64,000 nt of DNA from an uncultured Rhodoferax sp. (GTDB taxonomy: Bacteria > Pseudomonadota > Gammaproteobacteria > Burkholderiales > Burkholderiaceae_C): contig NZ_CAMIHB010000007.1 in NCBI RefSeq assembly GCF_946221635.1, forward strand, positions 1 through 64,000. The letters are read 5' to 3'. Shown piece by piece: positions 1 through 9,022 of this stretch (positions are counted from its first letter, which is position 1; each line of letters starts with the position of its first letter). Position numbers and translations under genes: made by a program. A model generated the notes under the pieces. That model did not search any database. It saw only the letters and a program-made list of their open reading frames with translations, and was not told the origin of the DNA.

Positions 1-2
1 TG

Positions 3-65
3 TTGGTCGTGGTGCTCATGCCTTCCATCAAGGCTAAGCGCGAAGAGGCGTTTGTGGACGACTGA
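3..65 (+). CDS. C-terminus of an upstream gene (partial)
   Basis: An open frame enters from the left edge and stops with TGA at 63-65. The 20 visible residues begin LVVVLMPSIKAK, with a hydrophobic start and a charged tail ending in FVDD. The following binding-protein gene starts 2 bases after this stop, so the two are probably cotranscribed and translationally coupled. Too little is visible to assign a family. Confidence 0.55.
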   Translation: MVVVLMPSIKAKREEAFVDD

Positions 66-67
66 GC

Positions 68-1174
68 ATGCGCGCCCTCCACCACGCCCTGCTCGGACTC
101 TGCCTGGCCTGCGTCAGCGGGCTGGCGGGTGCACAAATCAAGATTGGCCAGACCGTGGGCGTCACCGGTGCGGTGGCAGCCACGGTGAAAGAGGCCAGCC
201 TGGGCGCCCAGCTTTACCTGGACGCCACCAACGCCAAGGGCGGCGTCCACGGCGAGAAGATCGAACTCATCACGCTGGATGACAAGTTCGACACCGCGCA
301 GACCCTGGCCAATGCGCGCGAGCTGATCGAACAGCGCGGTGTGCTGGCGCTGTTCATGACACGCGGCACGCCGCACACCGAGGGCATCATCCCCTTGCTG
401 GACCAACATGGCGTGGCGCTGCTGGCCCCCTCCACCGGCGCCATGGTGCTGCACCAGCCGGTGAAAAAACATGTCTTCAATGTGCGCGCCACCTACCAGC
501 GCGAGGCCGAGCGCGCCATCGCCCACCTGGCGGCCACCGGCGTCACGCGCATTGGCGTGGTGCATGTGGACGACAGCTTTGGCGCGGATGGTCTGGAAGG
601 CACGCAAAAGGGCTTGGCCGCAGCCAAGCTCACGGCCGTGGCCATCCACAAGTTCGACCGCAGCAAGCCCGACTTTTCCCAGATCGCCCCAGCCATGGCC
701 AAGCAGGCGCCGCAGGCGGTGGTGGTCATTGGCTCGGGCACGGCCGTGGTAGACGGCATCAAGGCGCTCAAGGCAGCTGGCAGCGGTGCGCAGTTTGTCA
801 CCCTGTCCAACAATGCCTCGGGTGGTTTTGTGAAGCTGCTGGGGGATGACGCGCGCGGCGTCATCGTCAGCCAGGTGCTGCCCCAGTCCATGAACTACGC
901 CGTGGTGCAGGAAGCCACCCAGATGGCCCGCGCCCACGACATTGCGGACCTGAGCCCGGCCATGCTGGAAGGCTTTGTGTCGGCCAAGGTGCTGGTGGAG
1001 GCACTGCGCCGCGCCGGCCCCAAGCCCACGCGCGAGAAGCTGGTGCAGGCGCTGGACGGCATGGGCCGCTACGACCTGGGCGGCCTCACGCTGGCCTTCA
1101 GCCCGACGGACCATACCGGTCTGGATTTTTCCGACCTGTCCATCATCTCGGCCACCGGCAAGTTCAAGCGTTAA
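68..1174 (+). CDS. Periplasmic ligand-binding protein, type-1 PBP fold (LIV-binding-like)
   Basis: The product has 368 residues. A signal peptide covers about residues 1-22 (ending LAGA), and the mature start QIKIGQTVGVTG is typical of Peripla_BP_6 (Leu/Ile/Val-binding-like) proteins, which bind amino acids, amides or related small ligands in the periplasm. The length suits the family. No permease or ATPase gene is adjacent on the right, and the upstream neighbour ends 2 bases before the start. It may therefore serve a distant transporter or act as the ligand sensor of the gene to the left. The ligand cannot be read from the sequence. Confidence 0.85.
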   Translation: MRALHHALLGLCLACVSGLAGAQIKIGQTVGVTGAVAATVKEASLGAQLYLDATNAKGGVHGEKIELITLDDKFDTAQTLANARELIEQRGVLALFMTRGTPHTEGIIPLLDQHGVALLAPSTGAMVLHQPVKKHVFNVRATYQREAERAIAHLAATGVTRIGVVHVDDSFGADGLEGTQKGLAAAKLTAVAIHKFDRSKPDFSQIAPAMAKQAPQAVVVIGSGTAVVDGIKALKAAGSGAQFVTLSNNASGGFVKLLGDDARGVIVSQVLPQSMNYAVVQEATQMARAHDIADLSPAMLEGFVSAKVLVEALRRAGPKPTREKLVQALDGMGRYDLGGLTLAFSPTDHTGLDFSDLSIISATGKFKR

Positions 1175-1184
1175 ATGGCCATTC

Positions 1185-1245
1185 GGCCCTTGTGGAATGT
1201 GCGCGAGCAGCTATCAATTTAATAGCATTTGAAGTGCTAGCGCAG
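1185..1245 (+). repeat. Dispersed intergenic repeat, family A, copy 1
   Basis: This copy carries the family landmarks CCCTTGTGGAATGTGCGC, AGCTATCA and AATAGCA. It lies between two convergent genes. The CTAGCGCA motif at its right end supplies the stop codon of the minus-strand TPR gene (TAG at 1237-1239), so the repeat appears to have set the end of that gene. Confidence 0.7.
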
Positions 1246-1992
1246 GCCCGCCTGCTCCATGGCGGTCTTGAGGCGGCGCAGCAGCGGCTGGTTGAGTTCG
1301 CGTGTGTGGCGGCTCCAGCGCTCCATGTCGGCCTGCAGGCCGGTCTGCAGTCCCAGCGCCGTGGCGTGGTCACCGGTCTGGGCGGCCCAAATGGCGTACT
1401 CGGCCCGGCTCTCGAAGCTGCCAAAGCGCGTAGCTGCGGCGGCAAACTCGGCACCAGCCTCGTCCTGCCGGCCCGCAGCCGCCAGCGCCTGGGCCAGCAA
1501 AAGGGCCACCTCTTCGGCGCGGAAGGCCCCGTCGGTCTGCCGCACGAACTGCAGGTGCTGCACCGCCTCGGCCGCACGCGCACAAGCCAGGTAGGCGCGG
1601 GCTGCACCCAGGCGAATGTCCAGGTCTGCGGCAAACGGCCCCTTCAAGCAAGCTTCGTAGTTGCGGGCGGCCTCCTGCGCGTCCCCACCCGCCAGCAGCG
1701 CGGCGGCCAGGCGCATCTGGTTCTGGGCGGTGGGCGTGTAGTCGAAGGCGGCACGGGCCTCGCGCAGCTCGCGCGTGGGGTCCAGGGCCTTGGCCGCGCT
1801 GGCCACCACCTTGCGGGCCCCATGCTGCAAGCGCGAATCGGGCAGGTAGATGGCCAGGAAATAGACCAGGCTGCCCAGCAGCGGGAACGAGAACAGGATG
1901 ATGAGCCAGTACATCTGCTGGCCGCTGCGCACCGCGTGCACGGCAAAGAACAGCGCCACCAGAATGTGCAGGCCGAGTCCGGCAAAAGGCAT
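1237..1992 (-). CDS. Membrane-anchored TPR-like protein
   Basis: The product has 251 residues from the ATG at 1992, which follows a GGGAG ribosome site by 7-8 bases. A further in-frame ATG ten codons upstream lacks this. Two hydrophobic segments (about residues 4-20 and 28-48) precede a C-terminal alpha-helical part with several degenerate tetratricopeptide-like units, for example GDAQEAARNYEACL and GRQDEAGAEFAAAATRF. Such proteins are usually scaffolds in the inner membrane facing the cytoplasm. No catalytic motif is visible and the partner is unknown. Confidence 0.7.
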   Translation of the reverse strand: MPFAGLGLHILVALFFAVHAVRSGQQMYWLIILFSFPLLGSLVYFLAIYLPDSRLQHGARKVVASAAKALDPTRELREARAAFDYTPTAQNQMRLAAALLAGGDAQEAARNYEACLKGPFAADLDIRLGAARAYLACARAAEAVQHLQFVRQTDGAFRAEEVALLLAQALAAAGRQDEAGAEFAAAATRFGSFESRAEYAIWAAQTGDHATALGLQTGLQADMERWSRHTRELNQPLLRRLKTAMEQAGLR

Positions 1993-2129
1993 GTGTTTCT
2001 CCCTTGGGTTGGTTCGCCGCATTGTAGAAAGCGCCTGTGAAGCGCAGGTGAAGTGCCACCCGCCCGACAGCGCGACCCGCGCGCGCTGCGTATAGTGCGG
2101 CGACCCATCTCTTTTGACAAAGGCTTCCC

Positions 2130-2552
2130 ATGCCCATCTGGCACAAACCCATCAGCGTCGACATCCTGCAAGCCAGCGGCCGCAACACCGCCATCGCCCA
2201 CCTGGGCATCGAGTTCCTGGAAGTGGGCGACGACTACCTCAGCGCCCGCGTGCCGGTGGACCACCGCACCCACCAGCCCTACGGTCTGCTGCACGGCGGG
2301 GTGTCGGTGGTGCTGGCCGAGACGCTGGGCTCCTGCGGCGCCTTCTACGCCTGCCCCGAGGGCCACAGCGCCGTGGGCCTGGACATCAATGCCAACCATC
2401 TCAAAGGCGTGAAGACCGGCTGGGTCACCGGCGTGGCGCGGCCAGTGCACATCGGCCGCACCACCCATGTATGGCAGATCGACATGCGCAATGAGGCAGG
2501 CGAACTCAACTGCGTCTCCCGCCTCACCATGGCGATTCTCTCGCCGCGCTGA
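2130..2552 (+). CDS. PaaI-family hotdog thioesterase
   Basis: The 140-residue protein has the single hotdog-domain size. The family signature lies at residues 55-64: HGG followed by the acidic residue E64, as in PaaI/YdiI-type acyl-CoA thioesterases that hydrolyse aromatic or short acyl-CoA esters in the cytoplasm. The pattern AVGLDINANHLKGV in the second half is also typical of this group. It is divergent from the TPR gene with a 137-bp gap. The context gives no hint of the substrate; a role as a general proofreading thioesterase is as likely as a dedicated pathway. Confidence 0.88.
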   Translation: MPIWHKPISVDILQASGRNTAIAHLGIEFLEVGDDYLSARVPVDHRTHQPYGLLHGGVSVVLAETLGSCGAFYACPEGHSAVGLDINANHLKGVKTGWVTGVARPVHIGRTTHVWQIDMRNEAGELNCVSRLTMAILSPR

Positions 2553-2619
2553 GCGCGGTGCGCGGCCCGGCCCATCGGAGTTGGGAGCGGGCACACTTTC
2601 ACTGCCTGTGCAGATCGCT

Positions 2620-4257
2620 TCAACGCCATGCGATCACCGGAACTTCTTTCCGGGGTGGCAAACCCGACATGGACGCTGGGGGAGTGGAATGGTGGGTAAC
2701 CTTGAACGTAGCCACGACCGCAGCAACATGCTCGGTTTGTTCGCGCATGCTCTCGGCTGCAGCAGCGGACTCTTCCACCAGCGCAGCATTCTGCTGTGTC
2801 ATTTGGTCCAACTGAGCCACCGAGGTGTTCACCGCATCAATGCCGTGACTTTGCTCGGCCGATGCGGCCGTAATCTCGCCAATGATGTCTGACACACGTT
2901 GCACCGAATGTACGATTTCGGCCATCGTCTGACCTGCACTATCCACCAGACTCGTACCAACTTCCACGCGCTGCACGCTGTCATGGATGAGCTGCTTGAT
3001 CTCCTTGGCCGCGTCCGCACTGCGACCGGCCAGGCTGCGAACTTCACTGGCCACCACCGCAAAGCCGCGCCCCTGCTCACCAGCCCGCGCTGCCTCCACC
3101 GCAGCATTCAGGGCCAGGATATTGGTTTGAAACGCGATGCCATCGATCACGCCAATGATTTCGCTGATCTTTTTGGAACTGGCGTTGATCTCCTGCATGG
3201 TGCGCACCACCTGCGATACCTCGACGCCGCCGCGCGCAGCGACCTTCCCCGCCGAGGACGACAGCTGGTTGGCTTGCCGCGAGGCATCCGCCGACTGCCG
3301 CACAGCTTCGGTCAGCTGGTCCATATTGGCTGCAGCGCGCTGCAAGTTGATGGCCGTCTGCTCCGTACGCACGCTCAGATTCTGGTTCCCCGAGGCAATC
3401 TCGGCGCTGGCCGTAGACAGGCTGTCGGTGGCGTTGCGTACCTGACCGACCACATGGTCCAGAGACACCCGCATGGCTTCCAGCGACTTCAATAGGCCTG
3501 CAGCCTCATCCTTGCCACTGGTGTCGATTCCGTGATCGGTCAGGTCCCCGCGCGCAATGGCATGCGAGACCTGCAGGGCCCGGTCAATCGGCTGACAGAT
3601 GGAATGCATATTCACCAAAGTGGCCGGAACCACCAGCAGCAAAGCGAGCACCACAGCCACCGCAAACAGCAGCTTCACCCGATCAACCAGTGCAGCCTGC
3701 CGTTGCACGGCGTGCTCCACCTCCTGGCGCAAGGCACTGTCCACCAAATTCAGCGTGGTCTCCGCCTCGTCGAATTTGACCAACGCCTGGGCACTCAATC
3801 GATTGGCCATCGTCGCCGTGTCATACCCCTGCACTTCCAGTTGCCGCACGATGGGCATGAACAGATCGCGGTAAGCATGCAGGGCATCCAGCACCTTCTG
3901 GACGTGGGCTTTGCTGTCGCCCTGCATGTCGACGCTCAGCTTCTGCGCGACCTCATCTGCATGCTGGAGACTCGCCTGCCATTTGACCAACCCGGCCTTG
4001 ACCCCTTCCGCACTTTCGTACTGAATGATCATGTCTTTGTCGTATCTACGTGCCATGTTCATGTCCGTGCGCAAGGCATTCATGTGCCCCACCAGCACAT
4101 TGGACTGGCGCACGGACTGCTCGCTCATGTCGTAGATCTGTGCCATGCCGTACAGCCCCGCGCCTCCCAGCACGCACACAAGGGCCACCACGGCACACAA
4201 GGCCGCCCACATCCGGAAGCGGATTGTGAAACGGCGCATCCAGGAATTCAAAGACAT
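2620..4257 (-). CDS. Methyl-accepting chemotaxis protein
   Basis: The 545-residue protein has the classic Tsr/Tar layout: a transmembrane segment at about 14-38, a periplasmic helical-bundle sensor to about 190, a second transmembrane segment at about 196-215, a HAMP linker, then the cytoplasmic signalling coiled coil. The highly conserved hairpin tip is at about 366-410 (GIAFQTNILALNAAVEAARA, then FAVVASEVRSLA). The C-terminus lacks an NWETF-type tether for CheR/CheB. The gene follows the oxoprolinase gene on the same strand after 48 bases, so it may be cotranscribed with that operon and sense a related compound. That is inference only. Confidence 0.93.
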   Translation of the reverse strand: MSLNSWMRRFTIRFRMWAALCAVVALVCVLGGAGLYGMAQIYDMSEQSVRQSNVLVGHMNALRTDMNMARRYDKDMIIQYESAEGVKAGLVKWQASLQHADEVAQKLSVDMQGDSKAHVQKVLDALHAYRDLFMPIVRQLEVQGYDTATMANRLSAQALVKFDEAETTLNLVDSALRQEVEHAVQRQAALVDRVKLLFAVAVVLALLLVVPATLVNMHSICQPIDRALQVSHAIARGDLTDHGIDTSGKDEAAGLLKSLEAMRVSLDHVVGQVRNATDSLSTASAEIASGNQNLSVRTEQTAINLQRAAANMDQLTEAVRQSADASRQANQLSSSAGKVAARGGVEVSQVVRTMQEINASSKKISEIIGVIDGIAFQTNILALNAAVEAARAGEQGRGFAVVASEVRSLAGRSADAAKEIKQLIHDSVQRVEVGTSLVDSAGQTMAEIVHSVQRVSDIIGEITAASAEQSHGIDAVNTSVAQLDQMTQQNAALVEESAAAAESMREQTEHVAAVVATFKVTHHSTPPASMSGLPPRKEVPVIAWR

Positions 4258-4305
4258 GGTGAGTCCCCTAGACAGTAAGGATTCGACAGATTCGCAATGA
4301 CTGCT

Positions 4306-7300
4306 TCAACGGCTGCTGTGGCCGTAGCCGCCACCGCCTGGCGTGGTGATTTCAAACACATCGCCCACCTGCATTTCGGCCTGCCCGATGTGTCCAATGT
4401 CCTCCACGCTGCCATCTGCACGCAATACGCGGTTCATGCCCACCGCGCCCGGCTGGCCTCCGGCCATGCCGAAGGCTCCGTGCGTGCGGCCGTTGGACAG
4501 AATGCTGGCCGTCATCGGCTCCAGGAAGCGCACGCGGCGCACGCCACCATTGCCGCCTCGCCATTGCCCAGCCCCACCGGATCCGGCACGGATTTCGTAG
4601 CTGTCCAATCGGACCGGGAAGCGGAACTCAAAAATCTCGGGGTCGGTCAGACGCGAGTTGGTCATATGGGTCTGTACAACGCTGGTGCCATCGAATCCAC
4701 CCACCGCGTCACCCTCCGCATTCAGCAAGGTGCCGGCCCCCGAGCCCCCTGAGATGGTTTCGTAATACTGGTAGCGCACGTTGCCAAATGTGAAGTTGTT
4801 CATCGTGCATTGGCTGCCTGCCATCACCCCCAGTGCGCCATACAAGGCGTTGGTGATACAGCTGGACGTCTCCACATTGCCGGCCACCACCGAGGCCGGC
4901 GGATTGGGGTTGAGCATGGAGCCCTGGGGAATGATGACCTGCAGGGGCTTGAGGCATCCGGCGTTCAGCGGAATGTCGTCATCCACCAGCGTGCGGAACA
5001 CGTACAGCACGGCAGCCATGCACACGGCGGTGGGTGCATTGAAGTTGTTGACTTGCTGGGGCGATGTGCCTGTGAAGTCGATGATCGCACTGCGTTCTTC
5101 GGCATTCACCTTGATCGCCACGCGGATCTGGGCACCGTTGTCCAGCTTGAGCGTGAAGTCACCGTCCTTCAGCCGGGTAATGACGCGTCGCACGGACTCC
5201 TCGGCGTTGTCCTGCACATGGCGCATATAGGCCTGGACCACATCCAACCCGAAATGCCCCACCATCTTGCGCAGCTCCTGCACCCCCTTCTCGTTGGCAG
5301 CAATCTGCGCGTTCAGGTCGGCCATGTTCTGTTGCGTATTGCGCGAGGGGTACTTGCCGCTGCTGAGCAGTGCCACCATCTCGGCCTCGCGCAGCACGCC
5401 ACGGTCCACCAGTTTGAAGTTGTTGATCTGTACGCCCTCTTCCTCGATGCGGGTCGAGAACGGGGGCATGGAACCCGGCGTCGTGCCGCCCACATCCGCG
5501 TGGTGGCCACGCGAGCCCACATAGAACGTCGCCTTGCCATCCATATAGACCGGTGTGATGACGGTGATATCGGGCAAATGTGTCCCGCCGTGGTAGGGGT
5601 CGTTGAGCACATACACATCGCCCGGCTGCATGGTGGCGGCGTTCTCGCGCACCACGGTTTTGATGCTTTCGCCCATGCTTCCCAAGTGCACCGGCATGTG
5701 CGGCGCATTGGCAATCAGGTTGCCTTCGGCATCGAACAGTGCACAACTGAAGTCCAGCCGCTCCTTGATGTTGACCGAGTAGGCGGTGTTCTGCAGCTGC
5801 AGGCCCATTTGCTCGGCGATGTTCATGAACAGGTTGTTGAACACCTCCAGCAACACCGGGTCCACCGTCGTTCCCACTGCAAATTGGATAGCGCGCTTTT
5901 CAACACGGACGAGGGCCAGATGGTCAAACTCCGTCAGCGTTGCCTGCCAGCCGGGCTCCACCACCGTGGTGGCGTTCTTCTCCGCGATGATGGCGGGGCC
6001 GGGGATCACGTCACCCGGACGCAGGTCTTCGCGCACCACCAGGGACGCGTCCACCCAGTTGCCGCCCGAGTACATGCGCACCCGCTCGCGCACGGCGCCG
6101 CTGGCTTGCAGGTCGCGCACCGGGTGCAGGGCGTGGCGGGGCTCCTCGGGTGCGTCGCCTGCGATGACGGCTTCCACCGACACCGCCTCCACGATCAGGC
6201 CCTTCCCCTCCATCAGAAAGGCGAAGCGCTGGCGGTAAGCCGCCTCAAAGCCTGCCACGATGGCCGCCATCGTGGCCTGCGCATTGGCGCCGCCGGCCGG
6301 ATAGGGCACGACCAGAGCCGAGTCGCTGCCTTCGTAACGCACATGCACGCGGCAGTGGGTGGTGATGGCGCCATGGTTCACCTGCTGGCGTGTCAACTCG
6401 CCCTCGGCCAGTGCCGCCAGCGCGTCGAGCTCGCTGGCAATGGTAGGCAGCACCTCGGGCATGAGCTGGATCTCGATGGCTCGCTCGCGTATCACCGACT
6501 GGTCGGCCAGGCCCATGCCGTAGGCGCTGAGCACGCCGGCCAGCGGGTGCACGAACACGCGCGTCATACCCAGCGCATCGGCCACCAGGCAGGCATGCTG
6601 GCCACCGGCGCCGCCGAAGCATTGCAGCGTGTAGTCGGTCACGTCGTAGCCGCGGGCGACCGAGATTTTCTTGATGGCATTGGCCATCTGCTGCACGGCG
6701 ATATTGATGAAGCCCTCTGCCACTTCCTCGGCGCGCAGGCCGGTTTTTGCGGCCAGTTCGGCAAATTTCTCCTGCACCGCATCCAGGCTCAGGGCTTCAT
6801 TGGCCTGCGGGCCAAACACCTTGGGGAAGTAGCGCGGCTGGATCTTGCCCAGCATCACGTTGGCATCGGTCACCGCCAGGGCGCCACCGCGGCGGTAGCT
6901 GGCCGGGCCGGGATTGGCACCGGCACTCTCCGGCCCCACCCGAAAACGAGAGCCATCAAATGCCAGCAAGGACCCGCCACCCGCTGCCACCGTATGGATG
7001 CTCATCATGGGCGCACGCATGCGCACACCGGCCACCTGGGTTTCGAACTCACGCTCGAATTCACCGGCGTAATGGCTCACATCGGTGGACGTACCCCCCA
7101 TGTCAAAGCCAATCGTCTTCTGGATGCCGGCAATGGCGGCCGTGCGTGCCATGCCCACAATGCCGCCGGCGGGGCCGCTCAGGATCGCGTCCTTGCCCTG
7201 GAAGCTGTGCGCGTCGGTCAGTCCGCCGGAGGACTGCATGAAGAACAGCTTGACGCCCGGCATTTCGCCCGCCACCTGCTCCACATAGCGGCGCAGGATG

Positions 7301-7974
7301 GGTGACAGGTAGGCGTCCACTACGGTCGTATCGCCGCGGCTGACGAACTTCATCATCGGGCTGGTCTCGTGCGAAGTGCTGATCTGCGTGAAGCCGATTT
7401 CCTGTGCAATGCGCTTGGCCGCCAGCTCGTGCGCCGTGTAGCGGTAGCCATGCATGAACACAATCGCAACGCTGCGTAGCCCGCGCTCGTATTGCGTCAA
7501 AAGCTCCTTTTTTAATAGCATTTCGTCCAGCACCTCGACTGTCTCTCCATGCGCGCCCATGCGCTCATGGGCCTCGACTACGGCGCCATACAGCAACTCG
7601 GGCAACTGGATGTTGCGGTCGAAGATGCGCGGGCGGTTCTGGTAGGCAATGCGCAGTGCATCGCGGAACCCGCGGGTGGTGACCAGCAGTGTGGGCTCAC
7701 CCTTGCGCTCCAGCAGTGCGTTGGTCGCCACCGTGGTTCCCATCTTCACGCAGGCCACACGGTCCGGCGTGACCGGCTCGCCCTTGTGCAGGCCCAGCAG
7801 GTGGCGGATACCGGCCACAGCCGCGTCCTTGTATTGCTCAGGGTTCTCGCTGAGCAGCTTGTGCGTGACCAAGGTGCCGTCGGGACGCTTGCCCACGATG
7901 TCAGTGAATGTGCCGCCGCGGTCGATCCAAAATTGCCAGAGCTTGGAGTCCGATGGGTTGCTGTTGTTTTGCAT
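4306..7974 (-). CDS. 5-oxoprolinase / hydantoinase, fused HyuA-HyuB type
   Basis: The 1222-residue protein fuses the two halves that are separate in HyuA/HyuB. The N-terminal half has WIDRGGTFTDIV near residue 20 and the nucleotide-binding GFDMGGTSTDVS. The HyuB half begins near residue 715 (DPVLLEVFNNLFMNIAEQMG) and ends with TTPGGGGYG. The length matches single-chain ATP-dependent 5-oxoprolinases, which open the lactam of 5-oxoproline to glutamate. Related enzymes act on hydantoins or acetophenone, so the exact substrate is unproven. It is the last metabolic gene of the operon with the LIV transporter and a D-glutamate-cyclase-like protein, which favours a lactam or hydantoin. A repeat-like stretch is embedded at 7477-7520. 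Confidence 0.88.
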   Translation of the reverse strand: MQNNSNPSDSKLWQFWIDRGGTFTDIVGKRPDGTLVTHKLLSENPEQYKDAAVAGIRHLLGLHKGEPVTPDRVACVKMGTTVATNALLERKGEPTLLVTTRGFRDALRIAYQNRPRIFDRNIQLPELLYGAVVEAHERMGAHGETVEVLDEMLLKKELLTQYERGLRSVAIVFMHGYRYTAHELAAKRIAQEIGFTQISTSHETSPMMKFVSRGDTTVVDAYLSPILRRYVEQVAGEMPGVKLFFMQSSGGLTDAHSFQGKDAILSGPAGGIVGMARTAAIAGIQKTIGFDMGGTSTDVSHYAGEFEREFETQVAGVRMRAPMMSIHTVAAGGGSLLAFDGSRFRVGPESAGANPGPASYRRGGALAVTDANVMLGKIQPRYFPKVFGPQANEALSLDAVQEKFAELAAKTGLRAEEVAEGFINIAVQQMANAIKKISVARGYDVTDYTLQCFGGAGGQHACLVADALGMTRVFVHPLAGVLSAYGMGLADQSVIRERAIEIQLMPEVLPTIASELDALAALAEGELTRQQVNHGAITTHCRVHVRYEGSDSALVVPYPAGGANAQATMAAIVAGFEAAYRQRFAFLMEGKGLIVEAVSVEAVIAGDAPEEPRHALHPVRDLQASGAVRERVRMYSGGNWVDASLVVREDLRPGDVIPGPAIIAEKNATTVVEPGWQATLTEFDHLALVRVEKRAIQFAVGTTVDPVLLEVFNNLFMNIAEQMGLQLQNTAYSVNIKERLDFSCALFDAEGNLIANAPHMPVHLGSMGESIKTVVRENAATMQPGDVYVLNDPYHGGTHLPDITVITPVYMDGKATFYVGSRGHHADVGGTTPGSMPPFSTRIEEEGVQINNFKLVDRGVLREAEMVALLSSGKYPSRNTQQNMADLNAQIAANEKGVQELRKMVGHFGLDVVQAYMRHVQDNAEESVRRVITRLKDGDFTLKLDNGAQIRVAIKVNAEERSAIIDFTGTSPQQVNNFNAPTAVCMAAVLYVFRTLVDDDIPLNAGCLKPLQVIIPQGSMLNPNPPASVVAGNVETSSCITNALYGALGVMAGSQCTMNNFTFGNVRYQYYETISGGSGAGTLLNAEGDAVGGFDGTSVVQTHMTNSRLTDPEIFEFRFPVRLDSYEIRAGSGGAGQWRGGNGGVRRVRFLEPMTASILSNGRTHGAFGMAGGQPGAVGMNRVLRADGSVEDIGHIGQAEMQVGDVFEITTPGGGGYGHSSR
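7477..7520 (+). repeat. Family A repeat embedded in a coding sequence
   Basis: Aligned without gaps to the 28.9-kb family A copy, 32 of 44 bases are identical by my count, including TAGCCC, TATTGCG, AGCT and ATAGCA at the same spacing. It lies inside the 5-oxoprolinase gene and encodes in frame MLLKKELLTQYERGLR (approximate borders). It looks like an ancient repeat insertion kept as an exposed segment of the protein. Confidence 0.5.
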
Positions 7975-8012
7975 GGTGCTAAACCTTTTTGGGGAGTAAG
8001 TGACGCACGGGT

Positions 8013-8999
8013 CTAGTTGAAGTAATAGGGGACAAAGATCTCACTGGCCTGGTGGCCCACGGAGCGCACCCATTCACGGGAAAAACGTTCACCTATGCGC
8101 CTGAAGTCGATCTCGAGGTCGGGGGAAATGCGTTCGATCCGAATACCGTTCGCTTGCAATTCCTTGGTGGAGGTCTGTGCAAGCCCTTCGCTGGCGACCC
8201 ACCCCCGGCTCTCTGCCTCTGCAGCAGCCTTGAGCACGGCGGCGCGGGCTTCGGGGGTCAGGGCGTCAAAGCTCTTGGCGTTCACAAAGACAATGTTCTT
8301 GGGAAACCAGGCACTGATCTCGTAGTAGTACTTGATGGGCCCCCAGACCTTGTTCTCGACACCCGTTACGGCGGAGGTAATCATGGCGTCCAGGCGTCCG
8401 CCTTTGACGGCCTTGTCGACGTCCACCATGGCCACGTCCACGGGCGTGGCACCCAGCATCTCGGCGATGCGCACCGTGGTCTGGTTGTAGGTGCGCATCT
8501 TCATGTTCCTGAAGTCGTTGACCGTTGTCACCGGGCGCGTGGTGTACAGCCCCTGAGGTGGCCAGGGAACGGCATACAGAATCTTCAAGCCGCGCTGTGC
8601 GAACTCCCGCTCCAGACCAGGGCGTTGCACTTGCCACAACCGCTGTGCCCGCCGGTAGGAGCTGACCACGAAAGGAACCGAGTCGGCCCCGGCAATCGGA
8701 ATGTCCTTGACCACGCTGGTCAGAATGGTCTCCCCGGCCTCCACCTTGCCATCCTGCACCGCCTGAAAAATGTCGCCCAGCTTGAAGAGGCTGCCATTGG
8801 GCGCCACCTCCACGCGCAATTGCCGTTTGGATGCGAGTTCCACAGCCTGCCCGAACTGCATCAGGTTTTCAGTGTGAAAGGACTCGGCCCTGTAGCCGGT
8901 AGCAAACCGCCACACGGCAGGGTTTGGAACCTGCGCATTCAAAACGGAGGCGTAGCTCAACCCTGCCGCGCACAGCGCAGCAATTCGAACGTATTTCAT
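8013..8999 (-). CDS. TRAP-type (DctP family) substrate-binding protein
   Basis: The 328-residue protein has a signal peptide at about 1-22 (ending VLNA). DctP-family features include FRNMKMRTYNQTTVRIAEML (the helix carrying the ligand-contacting Arg), GATPVDVAMVDVDKAVKGGRLDA and the downstream WFPKNIVFVN. TRAP binding proteins deliver organic acids to DctQ/DctM membrane subunits. No DctQ or DctM gene is present in this window. The gene sits 23 bases after livF and 38 bases before the oxoprolinase gene, so the operon has two different kinds of binding protein for one ABC permease. It may work with TRAP subunits elsewhere or act in sensing. Confidence 0.87.
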   Translation of the reverse strand: MKYVRIAALCAAGLSYASVLNAQVPNPAVWRFATGYRAESFHTENLMQFGQAVELASKRQLRVEVAPNGSLFKLGDIFQAVQDGKVEAGETILTSVVKDIPIAGADSVPFVVSSYRRAQRLWQVQRPGLEREFAQRGLKILYAVPWPPQGLYTTRPVTTVNDFRNMKMRTYNQTTVRIAEMLGATPVDVAMVDVDKAVKGGRLDAMITSAVTGVENKVWGPIKYYYEISAWFPKNIVFVNAKSFDALTPEARAAVLKAAAEAESRGWVASEGLAQTSTKELQANGIRIERISPDLEIDFRRIGERFSREWVRSVGHQASEIFVPYYFN

Positions 9000-9022
9000 G
9001 GGGCGCTCCTGCGATGGCCGGG

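Noticed and set aside
4810..7305. An 831-codon open frame on the plus strand
   Set aside because: It lies wholly antisense to the well-supported 5-oxoprolinase gene, is rich in His/Gly/Arg as expected for a GC-rich shadow frame, and shows no family motif.
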